Notes: generated by a model from the sequence alone, not told the origin. A DNA stretch of 64,000 nt from Branchipolynoe longqiensis (GCA_030323885.1 CM059197.1:32877884-32941883); one strand, 5' to 3'. Numbered from the stretch's first letter, positions 10,624 to 21,789 are shown. Program-made: numbers and translations.

Positions 10624-10722
10624 GTATATGATAAATGGTAGTGTTTTGCCGGGCCGCCGAAAAAAAGTTTGGATTAACCGATCGTTTGGGTTAACCAAGC
10701 TTGGTTTAACCGGGTTGTACTG
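10624..10722 (+). mobile_element. FB-500 right arm
   Basis: ATATGATAAATGGTAGTGTT through GGTTTAACCGGGTTGTACTG, followed by TA, equals the right arm of the full copies. It abuts the truncated SINE-A, so a deletion probably joined the two. Confidence 0.82.
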
Positions 10723-10809
10723 TATTGCCTTCTCAATCCATTCTCTCTGGCGAACATGTCATTGGTGATGTTTTATGGTATATGCTAATTCCTTGTCTTT
10801 CCCTTCCAG

Positions 10810-10860
10810 GTAAGTACACAACGTCCAGAATAATCGGAGCCTTGGCGGGGCGGACTGCCG
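10810..10860 (+). CDS. Possible 51-bp micro-exon (unproven)
   Basis: A pyrimidine tract ending TTTCCCTTCCAG precedes it and GTGAGT follows it. The 51-bp interval is a multiple of three and reads KYTTSRIIGALAGRTA in the only long frame, with one-nucleotide phase at both sides. I recognise no family and see no partner exons, so this could be chance. Confidence 0.15.
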
Positions 10861-11105
10861 GTGAGTCGCGCCGTTTTTTCTTGTACTTGGCAAGCAGTGT
10901 GACAGAAGGAAAATTACCGTCCCATTACCGGGCAAATTCGCGTCTTATACTCAGGCAACGCGTCCGGCATTTGGAAGCAGTGTTTTACTCACTAGCGCAC
11001 AGTGTGATGTTAGTATTAAACTAGCAATGTGTGATGCTGTTCATTTTCTACCATACTTTCATATATATATGTATATCTATATATATCTGAAAGCTGAAAG
11101 CTGAA

Positions 11106-11405
11106 AGCTGAAAGCTGCCTGCAAAAGTCTTGAAGTGCTGCTGGCGTTTGCAAGTTACCAGTGGCATTCTCTTGGGGAGCAAATAGAGGTTTCACACCGG
11201 CAAGAACATGTCCAGACAGGTGCAAAACTATTTGTCCCTGCAGTGGCTGGTCGGGAGATGTTGGGAGTTCCATACATCAACCACCCTTAATGCTGCCACA
11301 GTGACATGGTTTTCTGTTTAGGGTTTGCTCCCTTAGCCTTCGGTTCTGTCAAGAACCTGTACCACAATGCAGTGGTTTACAACTCTGCAAGGCAGGGGCA
11401 TCAAA
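11106..11405 (+). repeat. R1 interspersed repeat, copy 1
   Basis: About 300 bp nearly identical to 41031-41332 (AGCTGCCTGCAAAAG ... GTCAAGAACCTGTACCACAA). It is preceded by a CTGAAAG tandem (11089-11115). Class unknown. The 85-codon minus ORF here does not survive in copy 2 and is not credible. Confidence 0.85.
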
Positions 11406-11456
11406 CTCCCTGAGGTATTGCTATACCTGCAATACCTGCATATCCATATCTATATA

Positions 11457-11635
11457 GATATGATGTATAACGCATTATATGACTATAAATGCAAGGGAAA
11501 CATGTGTTCTTTATATATATTCCTCCTTTGGCGCATTGGGGGAGTTCCCCCCCACCCCCAACACACACCCAGTTGTCGGGGTAATTGGCGTGTGCCCCCC
11601 CCCCCTCTCATGCCACACACACTGGAGGAACTTTT
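11457..11635 (-). repeat. R2-type AT palindrome plus GGAGGAA-flanked segment
   Basis: It begins GATGTATAACGCATTATATG and continues to CACACTGGAGGAAC. The same arrangement (palindrome, ATAAATGCAAGG, TA tract, ATTCCTCCTT, C-rich centre, ACACACTGGAGGAA) recurs at 34562-34745. The CCTCC/GGAGG ends form a small inverted repeat. Confidence 0.65.
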
Positions 11636-11944
11636 TCATATCTTGAAGATTTATACTGTCTATCATGGATAAGTCAGAATAGACTTGTTTTCACCATTAG
11701 ACAGTTTGGTGAGAGAAAGCCAGAGCCTACACTTTTACTGACCCAAAGGATTTTTAACCTCCCACACCACCTAGACATGGTATGAGAGCAACTGGCCTTT
11801 GGTGACGCTGTAAGTTATACACAGCTGTGGAAATCCAAATTAGCAGAGGTGGGGGCATGGTAATTGAACCACTGACCCTCAGATTTAGGAGTCCAACCTA
11901 GAAAAAAATCAGCCACTCTAACCACTCTGCCACAGAGAACACCA
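11636..11944 (-). mobile_element. SINE-B, near full length
   Basis: Reverse complement of the copy at 3197. The A-box region reads GCCACTCTAACCACTCTGCC on the plus strand, that is, about two copies of the 9-bp unit that is amplified at 56570-57070. Followed by a (TA)n tract at 11947-11993. Confidence 0.85.
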
Positions 11945-11994
<50 letters not shown>

Positions 11995-11995
<1 letters not shown>

Positions 11996-12465
11996 GAAAG
12001 TATAGACTCTCTAATTTTCCTACCGACTGGCTGCAGATTCAGTCGCGCATGCTTGTCGGCAGGCAGATGCGGACTGCCCACCTCAGGCAGCTCAGCCTAG
12101 AACGCAGCATATTGTTGCGAATACACAGGATACACTATTCCTTCAGATATTATCACCAACGAATAACCATAGACTTTGCTAAAATAATATTGGTATAACT
12201 AGTTACACTACACATAAACCTTATATATGAGGTCATTTGTTATAATTTATCTTATTTTACTTTGAAGTACATTTTATTATAAAAGGCTGAATTCGGTTTG
12301 TTTGTTTGGGTTTTACACCCAAACAACATTTATATAATGTTCATATGAGGATCGGTATCGACTTGTGATGTCGATGTCGGCGTGACGTCACAACCCTGGC
12401 AACTTACTCACGAAGTGTAAAACAACGCAGTAATTTGTGGTGCAGCAATGCTATGTCTATGCTGA
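11995..12465. other. Non-coding, no gene recognised
   Basis: Complex AT-rich sequence with one phrase (12297-12330, GTTTGTTTGTTTGGGTTTTA) resembling a decayed SINE-A tail. Nothing else recognised. Confidence 0.4.
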
Positions 12466-12467
12466 GC

Positions 12468-12870
12468 ATTTGTTTTTGCAAAATAAATTTAAAAGCTTTC
12501 ATTGGGTCGATTAAAAAGATCTTAATGCGCGATTGAAGAGGAAGAACTGACATATTTAATTTAACCTAAGAGCCATTTTCTCTGAAAGGATTAACAAACA
12601 GAGATAATAGTGAAAGTTGGGATATTCTGAGTGTCAGTGCCGGTGGTAGCCTTACCGGATAACGGCCTCAAATCTATTTTCGCAAAATAAATTCAAGAAC
12701 TTTCAATTGGCTGATAAAGAAAAGCTGAATGTGAAATTGTAGAGAAAGTTCTGAACTATTTGATGGAAATAAGAGAAATTTGCTTTCGAAGCACCAAGAA
12801 GCACAAATTAATGTGATAGTTAGGGTAGTTTTAGTGTTGTCCCTATTACAGCGGCCATTTCTTTTACCCT
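12468..12870. repeat. Degenerate ~205-bp direct duplication
   Basis: GCAAAATAAATT...CTTTCA followed by a short helical stretch ending GAACTATTTGAT-like sequence occurs at 12478 and again at 12683. The copies are diverged and the origin is unknown. Confidence 0.45.
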
Positions 12871-12911
12871 TCGCGCGTTGTGAACGTAACAATTTTCGAT
12901 GTCGGACATCC

Positions 12912-13165
12912 GGGCACTAGTCGCATTATAGTGATGCCTCACTGGGAGAGAGAACAGGCCGCTGACATCCTGACCCAATTTCCCCATCAGTCACATTATC
13001 CTGAAACTAGATGAACCTGTCCTTGCCCTATTCTAGTTATGTCGAACGCTAGGCTAAGTAGTGACAAGACATTGTGTCAATGTGGCACGTCATTGGTTTG
13101 ACCCGGCTAGGTTTTGACCTCCCAGCCTTCTGCAAGGAAAGCCTGAACTCTACCCATTCGAGCAC
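12912..13165 (-). mobile_element. SINE-A, decayed copy
   Basis: CAGTCACATTATCCTGA, CCTTGCCCTATTCTAGT and GTCATTGGTTTGACCCGG follow SINE-A order in reverse orientation. The tail and head ends are weak. Confidence 0.72.
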
Positions 13166-13170
13166 CACGT

Positions 13171-13640
13171 ATTTGAAGTGAAAACATGGCCAAATAACGT
13201 ATGTTGGTGAGGCAACATCGTTAATTCGTGAGCGAGGCTAACTTGACCCCTCCCTGAACCCCCATGTGACTGCCACTGCCCGCAAATCTCACTTCGCCAC
13301 ACGCCAGCAAACAACTTCTATGATAAAAGGCTAATTTTGGATATATTTGAAGCAAAACATGGCCATATTACGTATGTTGGTGAGGTAACATCGTTAAGTC
13401 GTGAGTGAGGCTAACTTGACCCCTCCCTGAACCCCCATGTGACTGCCACTGCCCGCAAATCTCACTTCGCCACACACCACCAAACAACTTCTATGATAAA
13501 AGGCTAATTTTGGATATATTTGAAGTAAAACATGACCACATAAATGTTGACGGGAACACCAAATGGCTAATAAAAGTCTAATTTTGGATATATTTGAAGT
13601 AAAACAAGACCAAATGGCGAACGCATCCAAATGGGTGGAC
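13171..13640. repeat. ~174-bp tandem duplication
   Basis: The unit from ATTTGAAGTGAAAACATGG to TAATTTTGGATATA starts at 13171 and 13344, with shorter repeats from about 13518 and 13592. The two full units are nearly identical. The 89-codon minus ORF across them is not recognised. Confidence 0.8.
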
Positions 13641-14036
13641 ACCATATGATTAATCAATAACACATTATATTAAATCGACTTAGTATTCCCTTCTAAATCT
13701 AAGTTCTAGGCAGAAACTAATGCTTACTAAATCCACTAGTATCTAAGTTGGATTTGTGTAGGGTTTTATTTGATTTCGTTTTGAAAATTTGCTGTTTTGT
13801 TTGGCCTATACAGCTTCAGTGTGGTGGACGTTGGGAGGAGGGGGTGGAGTAGTGGTGGGGTTACCTGCCGGTGGGTATTGCGAGTGTAGGTGGGTGGGAT
13901 GTGTATCGACCCCACCCACAAAGCACACACGGTGATGTCCACAGTCAGGGTCAGGTGGCAACTTACTGTGTCTGAGGAGCATACTTTGTCCTCTCGCATG
14001 AAGGCAGCTACACAATAATGCACAGCCTTATTTATG

Positions 14037-14186
14037 GTTTGTTTGTTGGAGTTTTACCTCCTGGCAACAACTAAGGTCACATCAATATGGGTACCGGCTT
14101 TTGACAGTGCGCACTGTCACAAGTCGGTACCCGTCCTAATATGACCTTAGATGTTGCTAGGACGTAAAACAACAACAAACAAACTG
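14037..14186. mobile_element. Head-to-head pair of SINE-A 3' ends (palindrome)
   Basis: A minus-strand tail (14037-14112) is joined to a plus-strand tail (14113-14186) at the self-complementary octamer GTGCGCAC. The right arm ends TAAAACAACAACAAACAAAC and the left arm starts GTTTGTTTGTTGGAGTTTTA. Confidence 0.88.
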
Positions 14187-14261
14187 TATATATATAAATT
14201 CATATCATGTTTTACCTCAATATAACGCATTGTAATGAACGAAGACCAATTCATCAGCCTG

Positions 14262-15540
14262 TCACCACCTCCACCACCACCATTCCAACCACCATCACCA
14301 TCTCCCCTACCACCACCTTCAACACCACACACCACACACTGTCACCACCACCACCATCATCACCAACACCACCACCACCTCCACCACCTCCACCACCTCC
14401 ACCACCTCCACCACCTCCACCACCTCCACCACCACCACTTTCCTTCACCACCACCTCCACCACCACCTCCACCACCACCTCCACCACCTCCACCCACCAC
14501 CTCCACTACCACCTCCACCACCTCCATCACCACCTCCACCACCACCTCCACCACCACCACCTCCACCACCTCCACCTCCACCTCCACCACCACCTCCACC
14601 ACAACCACCAACCTTCACCACCACCTCCACCACCACCTCCACCACCACCTCCACCACCACCACCACCTCCACCACCTCCACCACCTCCACCACCACCACC
14701 ACCACCTCCATCACCACCTCCACCACCACCACCTCCACCACCACCACCTCCACCACCACCACCACCACCACCTCCACCACCACCACCATCCTTCACCACC
14801 CCTCCACCACCACCTCCCCACCACCTCCACCACCTCCACCACCACCACCTCCACCACCTCCCACCACCACCTCCATCACCACCTCCACCACCACCTCCAC
14901 CACCACCACCTCCACCACCTCCACCACCACCACCTCCATCACCACCTCCACCACCACCTCCACCACCACCACCTCCACCACCTCCACCTCCACCTCCACC
15001 CCCCACCTCCACCTCCACCACCACTCCACCATCACCCACCACCTCCACCACCACCTCCACCACCACCTCCCACCACTCCACCACCACTTCCACCACCACC
15101 TCCACAACCACGTCCACCACCACCACCAACACCACCACCAACACCACCACCTCCACAACCACCTCCACCACCATCATCATTCCTACCACCATCACCATCA
15201 TCCCTACCACCATCACCATCATCCCTACCACCACCCCCATCATCGCCACCACACACCACCACCACCATCACCATCACACACCACACATCACACATCACAC
15301 ATCAAACACCATCCCCACCACACACCACACACTATCACCCCCACCACACATCACTCCCCCTACCACACACCACACATACCACACATCCCCACCACATATC
15401 CCCACCACACACCACACGTCCCCACCACACACCACCACACCCCACACGTCCCCACCACACACCACCACCACACATCCCCACCACACACCACCACCACCAC
15501 CACCACACACCACCATCCTCACCACCACCCGCTGCCCACA
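14262..15540. repeat. 1.3-kb (CCACCT/CAC)n satellite
   Basis: The plus strand is almost wholly CCACCT, CCACCA and CACACC units; the right third shifts to CACCACACACC. The long proline/histidine/threonine ORFs on plus and glycine/valine/tryptophan ORFs on minus arise because units are multiples of three. The G-rich strand (GGTGGA)n could form two-tier quadruplexes. Confidence 0.93.
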
Positions 15541-15674
15541 GCCAATTAATATATCATGCTTATTTATCGGAGTAGACTTCCGGTCCACAAGTCTCCATCC
15601 GTCAACAGCGGTCAGTTATGACTGTCCAATTTATGCGAGTATAATAAGCGCACCTCTGCCACACTAATGCTAAT

Positions 15675-15910
15675 TACAGACCCCTCGCGTCAGGCCCTGG
15701 ACCTGGTGCCCGGCAGCCATCCATAAAAGTCGCTGCTGCACCTGGCCGCCGTAGATAATTGTCTATTCATGCAGTGGTGATGATGCGTATGGCTCGCGGG
15801 CGACCAGACGGCCGGTGGGAAACGTCGAGCGAGGTGCTTTAATTAAGTGTGCGCATGCGCGATTGCGCGGGTGTGTGTGCGTTACTTGGTGCGCCTGCGT
15901 CGTGCGTGCG
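15675..15910. promoter_or_regulatory. CpG-containing promoter-like segment with NRF1-type site
   Basis: A non-repetitive GC-rich stretch with CATAAAAG (15724-15731) and TGCGCATGCGCG at 15850-15861, an exact match to the NRF1 consensus as I know it. No transcript or ORF start can be tied to it. Confidence 0.3.
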
Positions 15911-15935
15911 TGGGTGTGTTTGTGTATGTGTGTGT

Positions 15936-16104
15936 GTGGTGGGGGGGGGGGGGGGGGGCTGCTCGTTTATGTGTCTGTAATAACTCTAGGGTCTTACTGG
16001 GGCGTACAACTACACCAACCACCCAGCCTCCCCTGGCTCTCTCAGAGGACTGTGGTTGGGCTCTGAGGCTGCTTTTTTCCTTCCTCCCCCCCCCCCCCCC
16101 CCCC
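15936..16104. repeat. Poly-G and poly-C tracts in inverted arrangement
   Basis: A run of about 17 G (15941-15958) and a run of about 20 C (16084-16104) enclose about 125 bp of complex sequence, so single strands could pair. Confidence 0.85.
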
Positions 16105-16244
16105 AATTTCTCTGGCCACTACCCATCGGAAGCCAACTCCCGACCACATTGGACCGCTTTCAGCAGTGCCCATTCAGTGCTGTAGATTTGCAGCCTTCAG
16201 CCCACTAATGCGACTGAAAACTCCCCAAAAAACAAATCTTTGTG

Positions 16245-16326
16245 GGGAAGTTTTTTTTTTTTTTTTTTTAGCTTTACGTCCTGGCAACATCTAAGGTCAT
16301 ATCAGGACGGGTACCGACTTGTGAGA
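16245..16326 (-). mobile_element. SINE-A tail fragment with poly-T
   Basis: About 18 T followed by TTACGTCCTGGCAACATCTA and GGACGGGTACCGACTTGTGA. It stops where the (GT)n tract at 16340-16400 begins. Confidence 0.82.
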
Positions 16327-16439
16327 TCGCGGGAAGTAGGGACGTGGATATGTGTGCGTGTTTGTGTGTGTGTATGTGTGCGTGTGCGTGTGTACATGTC
16401 TGGTCCTATTGGGAGTGGTACTATTTTCCAGTTGTGTGT

Positions 16440-16870
16440 CGAACTTATTTTGTATATGTGTGTGCATGTATGTAAATTCGTTTTCAATTTGCAATGGGGA
16501 AGTTAAAAAAAAAACCAACATATAGGCCAAGAAAAACCAAGAAAAAAAGAAAAGAAAAGATAGGCTGCTAACCGTACCAACCAACTATCTATCTGCTACT
16601 GAAATCCAGGCAATCAAATACCTTATCAGCAGCTACAGTGTGATAAGATATAACACCAACACTACAGCTAGCCAGCATTGAAAACAAACCTGAATACCCG
16701 GGCTTATAAGTTATATGCTATGGACAGTATAAATACAGCCTCAATTAAAAAAAAAAGATTTAAACAAAAAAGTTGGTGGCTCCGGTGTGGCAAATCTGGA
16801 ACTATGTAGCTAGCAGATGGCATGCAGTAGAGCCTCAGTAAATAGTATATAATAATATAGCGGACTGAAG
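16440..16870. other. Complex AT-rich stretch, nothing recognised
   Basis: No ORF above 60 codons and no family match; short A-rich runs at 16505-16560 and 16746-16775. Confidence 0.45.
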
Positions 16871-16876
16871 GGAGGT

Positions 16877-16927
16877 TTGTTTGTTTGTTGTTGTTTTACG
16901 TCCTACCAACATCTAAGGTCATATCAG
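16877..16927 (-). mobile_element. Solo SINE-A tail (51 bp) with target duplication
   Basis: Flanked by GAAGGGAGGT at 16867-16876 and 16928-16937. Part of the right copy could be element sequence, because the family reads AGGACGGG here. The insert is TTGTTTGTTTGTTG through TAAGGTCATATCAG. Confidence 0.8.
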
Positions 16928-17189
16928 GAAGGGAGGTAGTGCCCTTCTTTATATTCCCATAATAGATTATACAACACATTAGTATAATATATATGTGTTT
17001 GTGATGCTAGGCATGTGTGTGCATCCACGTGATTAAGCATTATTCTATAGACAATAACAACGGCACACACAATCACGCTGGTAGAGATGGATCATGTCAC
17101 ACTGACAGAGGGTACTGCGACACACAATGGCAAATACCTATAACAACAGCCCCATGTAGACTTCCACACAGACACAAACACGCACACAA

Positions 17190-17790
17190 ACACATGCAAT
17201 CCTCTGCTACACATACACTTCCCCACATATTTTCGCAAACATACACACAACTACATATCCAGTCTTACTATGCCCTTAGTTGTTGTTAGGATCTAAAAGC
17301 ACAACGCACAAGCACAAACACATACAATGCCCTGTTACACAGACATAACACACTCCCCCACATATATTTGCAAACAGACACACAAACACATACCCAGTCT
17401 TACTATGCCCTCAGTTGTCGCTAGGATGTAAAACCACGGCGCACACGCGCACACACATACAATGCCCTGGTACACAGACATAACACACTTCCCCATATAC
17501 ATTTGCAAACAGACACACAAAGACATGCCCCCATCCTGATATGTCCTTAGGTGTTACTAGGATGTAGAGCCCCACAGAAACATGCAATCCCTGCTACACA
17601 CATTTCGCCATATACATTTTCAGACTTATATGCAGATGCAATGCATTGCAAATCACAACTGGAAATACATATATCTGTATATTAGTACAGATAGAAACAG
17701 AAATGCCTATGCACAAATACACTTTGTTCTCTTTCCCCCGTCGTGATATAACCTTTGATGTTGCTAGGACATAACCCCAAACAAACATCT
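17190..17790 (+). repeat. ~130-bp tandem units, each carrying a SINE-A tail
   Basis: CATACAATGCCCTG-type starts lie near 17192, 17320, 17456 and 17580. Each unit contains TTCCCCACATAT, TTTGCAAACA and a decayed tail such as CCCTCAGTTGTCGCTAGGAT followed by GTAAAA. A fifth, more decayed tail sits at 17745-17790. Confidence 0.8.
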
Positions 17791-17832
17791 TTCTATCGCT
17801 TATTCATATCCACATAATAAATTATATAGTAC

Positions 17833-18131
17833 ATATATATATATATATTTATATATACATATATATACATATATATACATATATATATACATATATATAC
17901 ATATATATACATAGATATATATGTACATACATATATATGTATATACATATATACACATATATACATATATACCATTTATATATATACATATATATACACA
18001 CATATACATATATACTATATTATACATATATGTACATACCTATATACCTACATATACATACACATATACATATACATATATATACCCATATATATATACA
18101 GATATATACATCCATATATATACATATATAC

Positions 18132-18176
<45 letters not shown>
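17833..18176. repeat. TA/CATATA-rich simple sequence
   Basis: Irregular ATACATATAT units end in a pure TA tract. Four overlapping Y/I/H-rich ORFs on both strands are compositional. TGCGCATGCGCA (18177-18188) directly follows. Confidence 0.9.
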
Positions 18177-18599
18177 TGCGCATGCGCATGTGACTAATAT
18201 GTGCCTAAACTGACAGGGCAGTGAACAGGCAGTTTTTGTTTGTTTTTGTGTTTCAGTGAATGTGAATGCAGTGTGCTGCTGAATGACAGTGACATTAAGC
18301 AACACAATTGAGAGGCTGAACTCCCCCCATCCATAATTGGACATGTCATCAATTGCATTGGACGTCAATTACATTAGATGGATTTATAATAGCGTTCAGT
18401 TGTTCATTCAAATATATACACGCTCGTCCATCCCACCACTAATCTCACTTACACAATTACACAGAAATTAAATCACAATCGATGTGGAATGATTGGCAAA
18501 TATCGGCCACTGTATGCATCTCAGTCAGCTTTCCTTTGATAGCACAGTTAAAATATGACTGTGTATACATAGCTTTTAAATATACGTCTACTTTCAAGT

Positions 18600-19260
18600 C
18601 TGGTTAGATAACACAATTCAAGCTGTTTTCATGGAGAGTTTATTATATAGGATAATATAGACTACTTTCATGAAGATGGATAAAATAAGATAACACATTT
18701 CATACTCTTTTCACGGAGAGTTTATTATATAGGATAATACAAACTACTTTCATGAAGATGATTAACTAAGATAACACATTTCAAACTGTTTTTATGAGGA
18801 GTTTATTATATAGGATAATATAGACTACTTTCACAAAGATGGATAAAATAAGATAACACATTTCAAACTGTTTTCATGGAGAGTTTATTATATAGGATAA
18901 CATAGACTACTTTCACAAAGATGGATAAAATAAGATAACACATTTCAAACTGTTTTCATGAGGAGTTTATTATATAGGATAATATAGACTACTTTCACAA
19001 AGATGGATAAAATAAGATAACACATTTCAAACTATTTTCATGGAGAGTTTATTATATAGGGTAATATAGACCACTTTCACGAAGATGGATAAAAAAAGAT
19101 AAGATATTTTAATCTGTTTTCACGGAGAGTTTATATGATGAGATAATATATATTTTTAGCTGTTTTAATGGAGAGGTTATAATATAAGATTTTGGTGAAC
19201 TGTTTTCACAGAAGTTGATTAAATACCATACTCTAAAATCTGCTGTCACGAAGATTTATT
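18600..19260. repeat. ~83-bp satellite, about 8 units
   Basis: GAGAGTTTATTATATAGGAT recurs at about 83-bp spacing from 18633 on, with AACACATTTCAAACTG and ACTTTCACAAAGATGGAT in each unit. Units decay to the right. Confidence 0.88.
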
Positions 19261-19443
19261 TATTTTTAAAATATATAAAATACATAATATTAGTTTTTTC
19301 CCCCGGACAGTTAAAAATAACTTTGGTTAGGTAACACATTGCAAAATTGTTATCACGAAGATTTATTTGTCCAATCTACTTTGTAAATTAAAAAAGAAAT
19401 GAGTTCATAGTAACTAACAACAATTTTGAATAGAAAATGTATA

Positions 19444-19621
19444 CAGTAAAACCTCTCTAACCGACCACCTCCACAGATCGACCACTCCCCTATATCGATC
19501 GCTTTATTTGGGTCCCAACAAAACCATTGTAACCATATTCTAACTTCCTAAACCGACCAACTCCCTAAATGGACCACTTAAAGTTGGTTCCAAGTTCGGT
19601 CGATTTAGAGAGGTTTTACTG
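19444..19621 (+). mobile_element. MITE-178, reference copy (178 bp)
   Basis: TA-flanked (19442-19443, 19622-19623). Ends CAGTAAAACCTCTCTAACCG / GATTTAGAGAGGTTTTACTG, centre GCTTTATTTGGGTCCCAAC. Same length as the copy at 49376-49553. CAG termini with a TA duplication suit the pogo/Tigger side of Tc1-mariner. Confidence 0.92.
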
Positions 19622-19792
19622 TAGTTCATATGGCCTATGCTGCCGACGCGGCGTAAGACAACCACCAATCAATCAATCAATCATTCTTGTTTTCACGTCG
19701 AAAGTTTAAGCAAATTTGCTTACCACGGAAAAGCTTGGTCTAGCACTAGCAGCGCCCCAGCTGAACATATTTAATTATTCCCTGACCCAAAC

Positions 19793-20298
19793 CCGGTGTC
19801 GCAGTTTCAGCGCCCGGTCAGTTTCCACCGCCCGTATAGACTCAAACTCAAGGCATTGTCAATGGTCGTGAGCAATCTTCATACAGAAAATACAGCAAAA
19901 GTGAAATATCTCTAAAACTACACCACCTATTAACAAATCGCTTGGTACACATATAGAAAACATCTTTACCAAAAAGACTGTATTAAATTTATAAGGTTAG
20001 GGTTCTTGATTTGTATTAATTTTGAATAAAACTAAGGTTTTGCACTGCGCGTACCGTCAAACTCAAGGCATTGTCAATGGTCGCTAGCAATCTTCATACA
20101 GAAAATACAGGAAAAGTGATATATCTCTAAAACCACACCACCTAGAAACAAATCGCTTTGTACACATGTAGAAAACATCTTTACCAAAAACATTATATTA
20201 AATTTATAAGGTTAGTGACGATGATGTTAGATTTTGATGCATGCGCGTGAAACTGACAGGCAGCTGAAACTGACCGGGCACTGAAACTGCGACACCGG
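19793..20298. mobile_element. 506-bp TIR element with internal direct repeat
   Basis: The ends CCGGTGTCGCAGTTTCAG and CTGAAACTGCGACACCGG are perfect inverted repeats, and the match extends to GCCCGGTCAGTTT / AAACTGACCGGGC. Two ~170-bp direct repeats fill the interior (from CTCAAGGCATTGTCAATGG at 19850 and 20049 to AAATTTATAAGGTTAG). No ORF. Confidence 0.82.
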
Positions 20299-20379
20299 CG
20301 CGGCGTCGGCCTGTTGGTGTCGCTGGTCCCGTCACATCGGACGGTACCGGGGTGCGACATGAAGGTTGCGTGACTGCTT

Positions 20380-20737
20380 ATAATTTAAATCGCCGCAAGA
20401 TTGAAGCAAGCGATAATGTCAGGCCCCCAAACCACCGCGTGATATATGGCCATTGTTTTCTGGCAGTGCTCTCCGGGCAAGACTTGCGGCAATGTAACAA
20501 CAATCTGTTCGCTAATTAATTCCACTTTTTTATTGTTTTTAATTTTTTTATTTATTTCTCTCTCTTCAATTTGACGCACCGCGCACGCTGTCCTAGTGCA
20601 TAAGGCCATTTAAAAAAAAATGCTGCTCGTCCCCGCCCGTGCCTGACACATCGTTCGCTCATGAATTTTATTTTATTGTGTTGTTTTTTTAACTGGTAAA
20701 AATGCGTCACGTTAGCAGCAATTAAACTTTTGTGTCG
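20380..20737. other. Complex non-coding stretch, nothing recognised
   Basis: No family match; a 74-codon minus ORF (20385-20609) is lysine-rich at one end and shows no recognisable domain. Confidence 0.4.
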
Positions 20738-20850
20738 ATTTTTAAAGTCATTGGTTTGACTCGGCCAGGGGTTGAATCTAGGAGTTTGAATCCCACTACC
20801 TACCAGAACAAGAGGCGGATGCTCAACTCATTAGGTCATCACGTCTGGTT
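20738..20850 (-). mobile_element. SINE-A head fragment (type I)
   Basis: AAGTCATTGGTTTGACTCGG, then GTTTGAATCCCAC and AACTCATTAGGTCATCACGT are the reverse complement of the SINE-A head; body and tail are missing. Confidence 0.72.
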
Positions 20851-20869
20851 ATGTATTGCGTCTATGTCA

Positions 20870-21300
20870 AAAATACAAATTTTAAATTAAAAATAATTGA
20901 ATTAAAATTAAAAACCACCCGGCCGACCATGATTTTATTTCAAAATGACGATCATCAATTTCTTTTTTATTTGGCCCAAACAGGCAAGAGAAATCTGGGT
21001 ATTGATTGGCTGTTCCGATAATACACACACATTGTGGTGTAGCAAGCCTTAGTGGGAGGTACTAGGCACGGTGCAGTCCCCATATTTAGGTCATTATGTA
21101 GATTGAGTTAACAAGCGGTAACCGGAATTACCCCGAGTTAAGTGGTACATCATCCGATGCTGGTGATAGACGATAGCATGCAATCTGGTGATAAGTTGTA
21201 CAGTAGGCTACATTAACCACGGCCCGGCTGAAGTTTAATAGCTGTGGATATTCACAGAGCACCGCCAATTCGCTATGTATGGCATGAGTAGCAATAATAT
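20870..21300. other. Complex non-coding stretch, nothing recognised
   Basis: No ORF and no match to the repeat families defined here. Confidence 0.4.
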
Positions 21301-21327
21301 ATAAATATATATAAATTATATAGTATA

Positions 21328-21379
<52 letters not shown>

Positions 21380-21578
21380 GAGACTGTCTCAAAAGGTGCT
21401 AAGCAATATGGGTCAAAACTTTGTCCATTGTAATGATCAACATACTATCTCCTTATGCATTTGCTCAGGATAAACGGTTTTGTTTTTTAGATGGTGTTTC
21501 ATAAACCCAGTAGAATACATATTGATTTGAAGCAAATATCCTTGTGTTTTCAGTGTAACTGTTTCTGTGCTGTTTTAT
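21380..21578 (-). mobile_element. MITE-252 copy 2, 3'-truncated
   Basis: It starts GAGACTGTCTCAAAAGGTGC after a long TA tract (21331-21379) and ends at CTGTGCTGTTTTATTT before another TA tract; the second terminal repeat is gone. Confidence 0.82.
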
Positions 21579-21611
21579 TTATATATATATATATATATAC
21601 ATATATATACA

Positions 21612-21788
21612 CAGTAAAAGCTTTCTAACCGACCCCCTCCACGGATCGACAATTCCCCTATTTCGATAGCTTTATTTGGGTCCCAATCATACCATTTTAA
21701 CTGTAAGGATATTCTAACTCCCTAATCCGATCACCTCCGTAAATGAACAACTTAAAGTCGGTCCTAAGGTCGGTCCTAAGGTCGGTCT
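21612..21788 (+). mobile_element. MITE-178 copy with damaged right end
   Basis: It starts CAGTAAAAGCTTTCTAACCG and keeps TTTATTTGGGTCCCAATC. A tandem AAGGTCGGTCCT duplication lies near the right end, which runs into TA-rich sequence instead of the terminal repeat. Confidence 0.82.
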
Positions 21789-21789
21789 A

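Noticed and set aside
14207..15667. 486- and 446-codon proline/histidine/threonine ORFs
   Set aside because: They are produced wholly by the (CCACCT/CAC)n satellite; equally long frames exist on both strands and no non-repetitive domain is attached.
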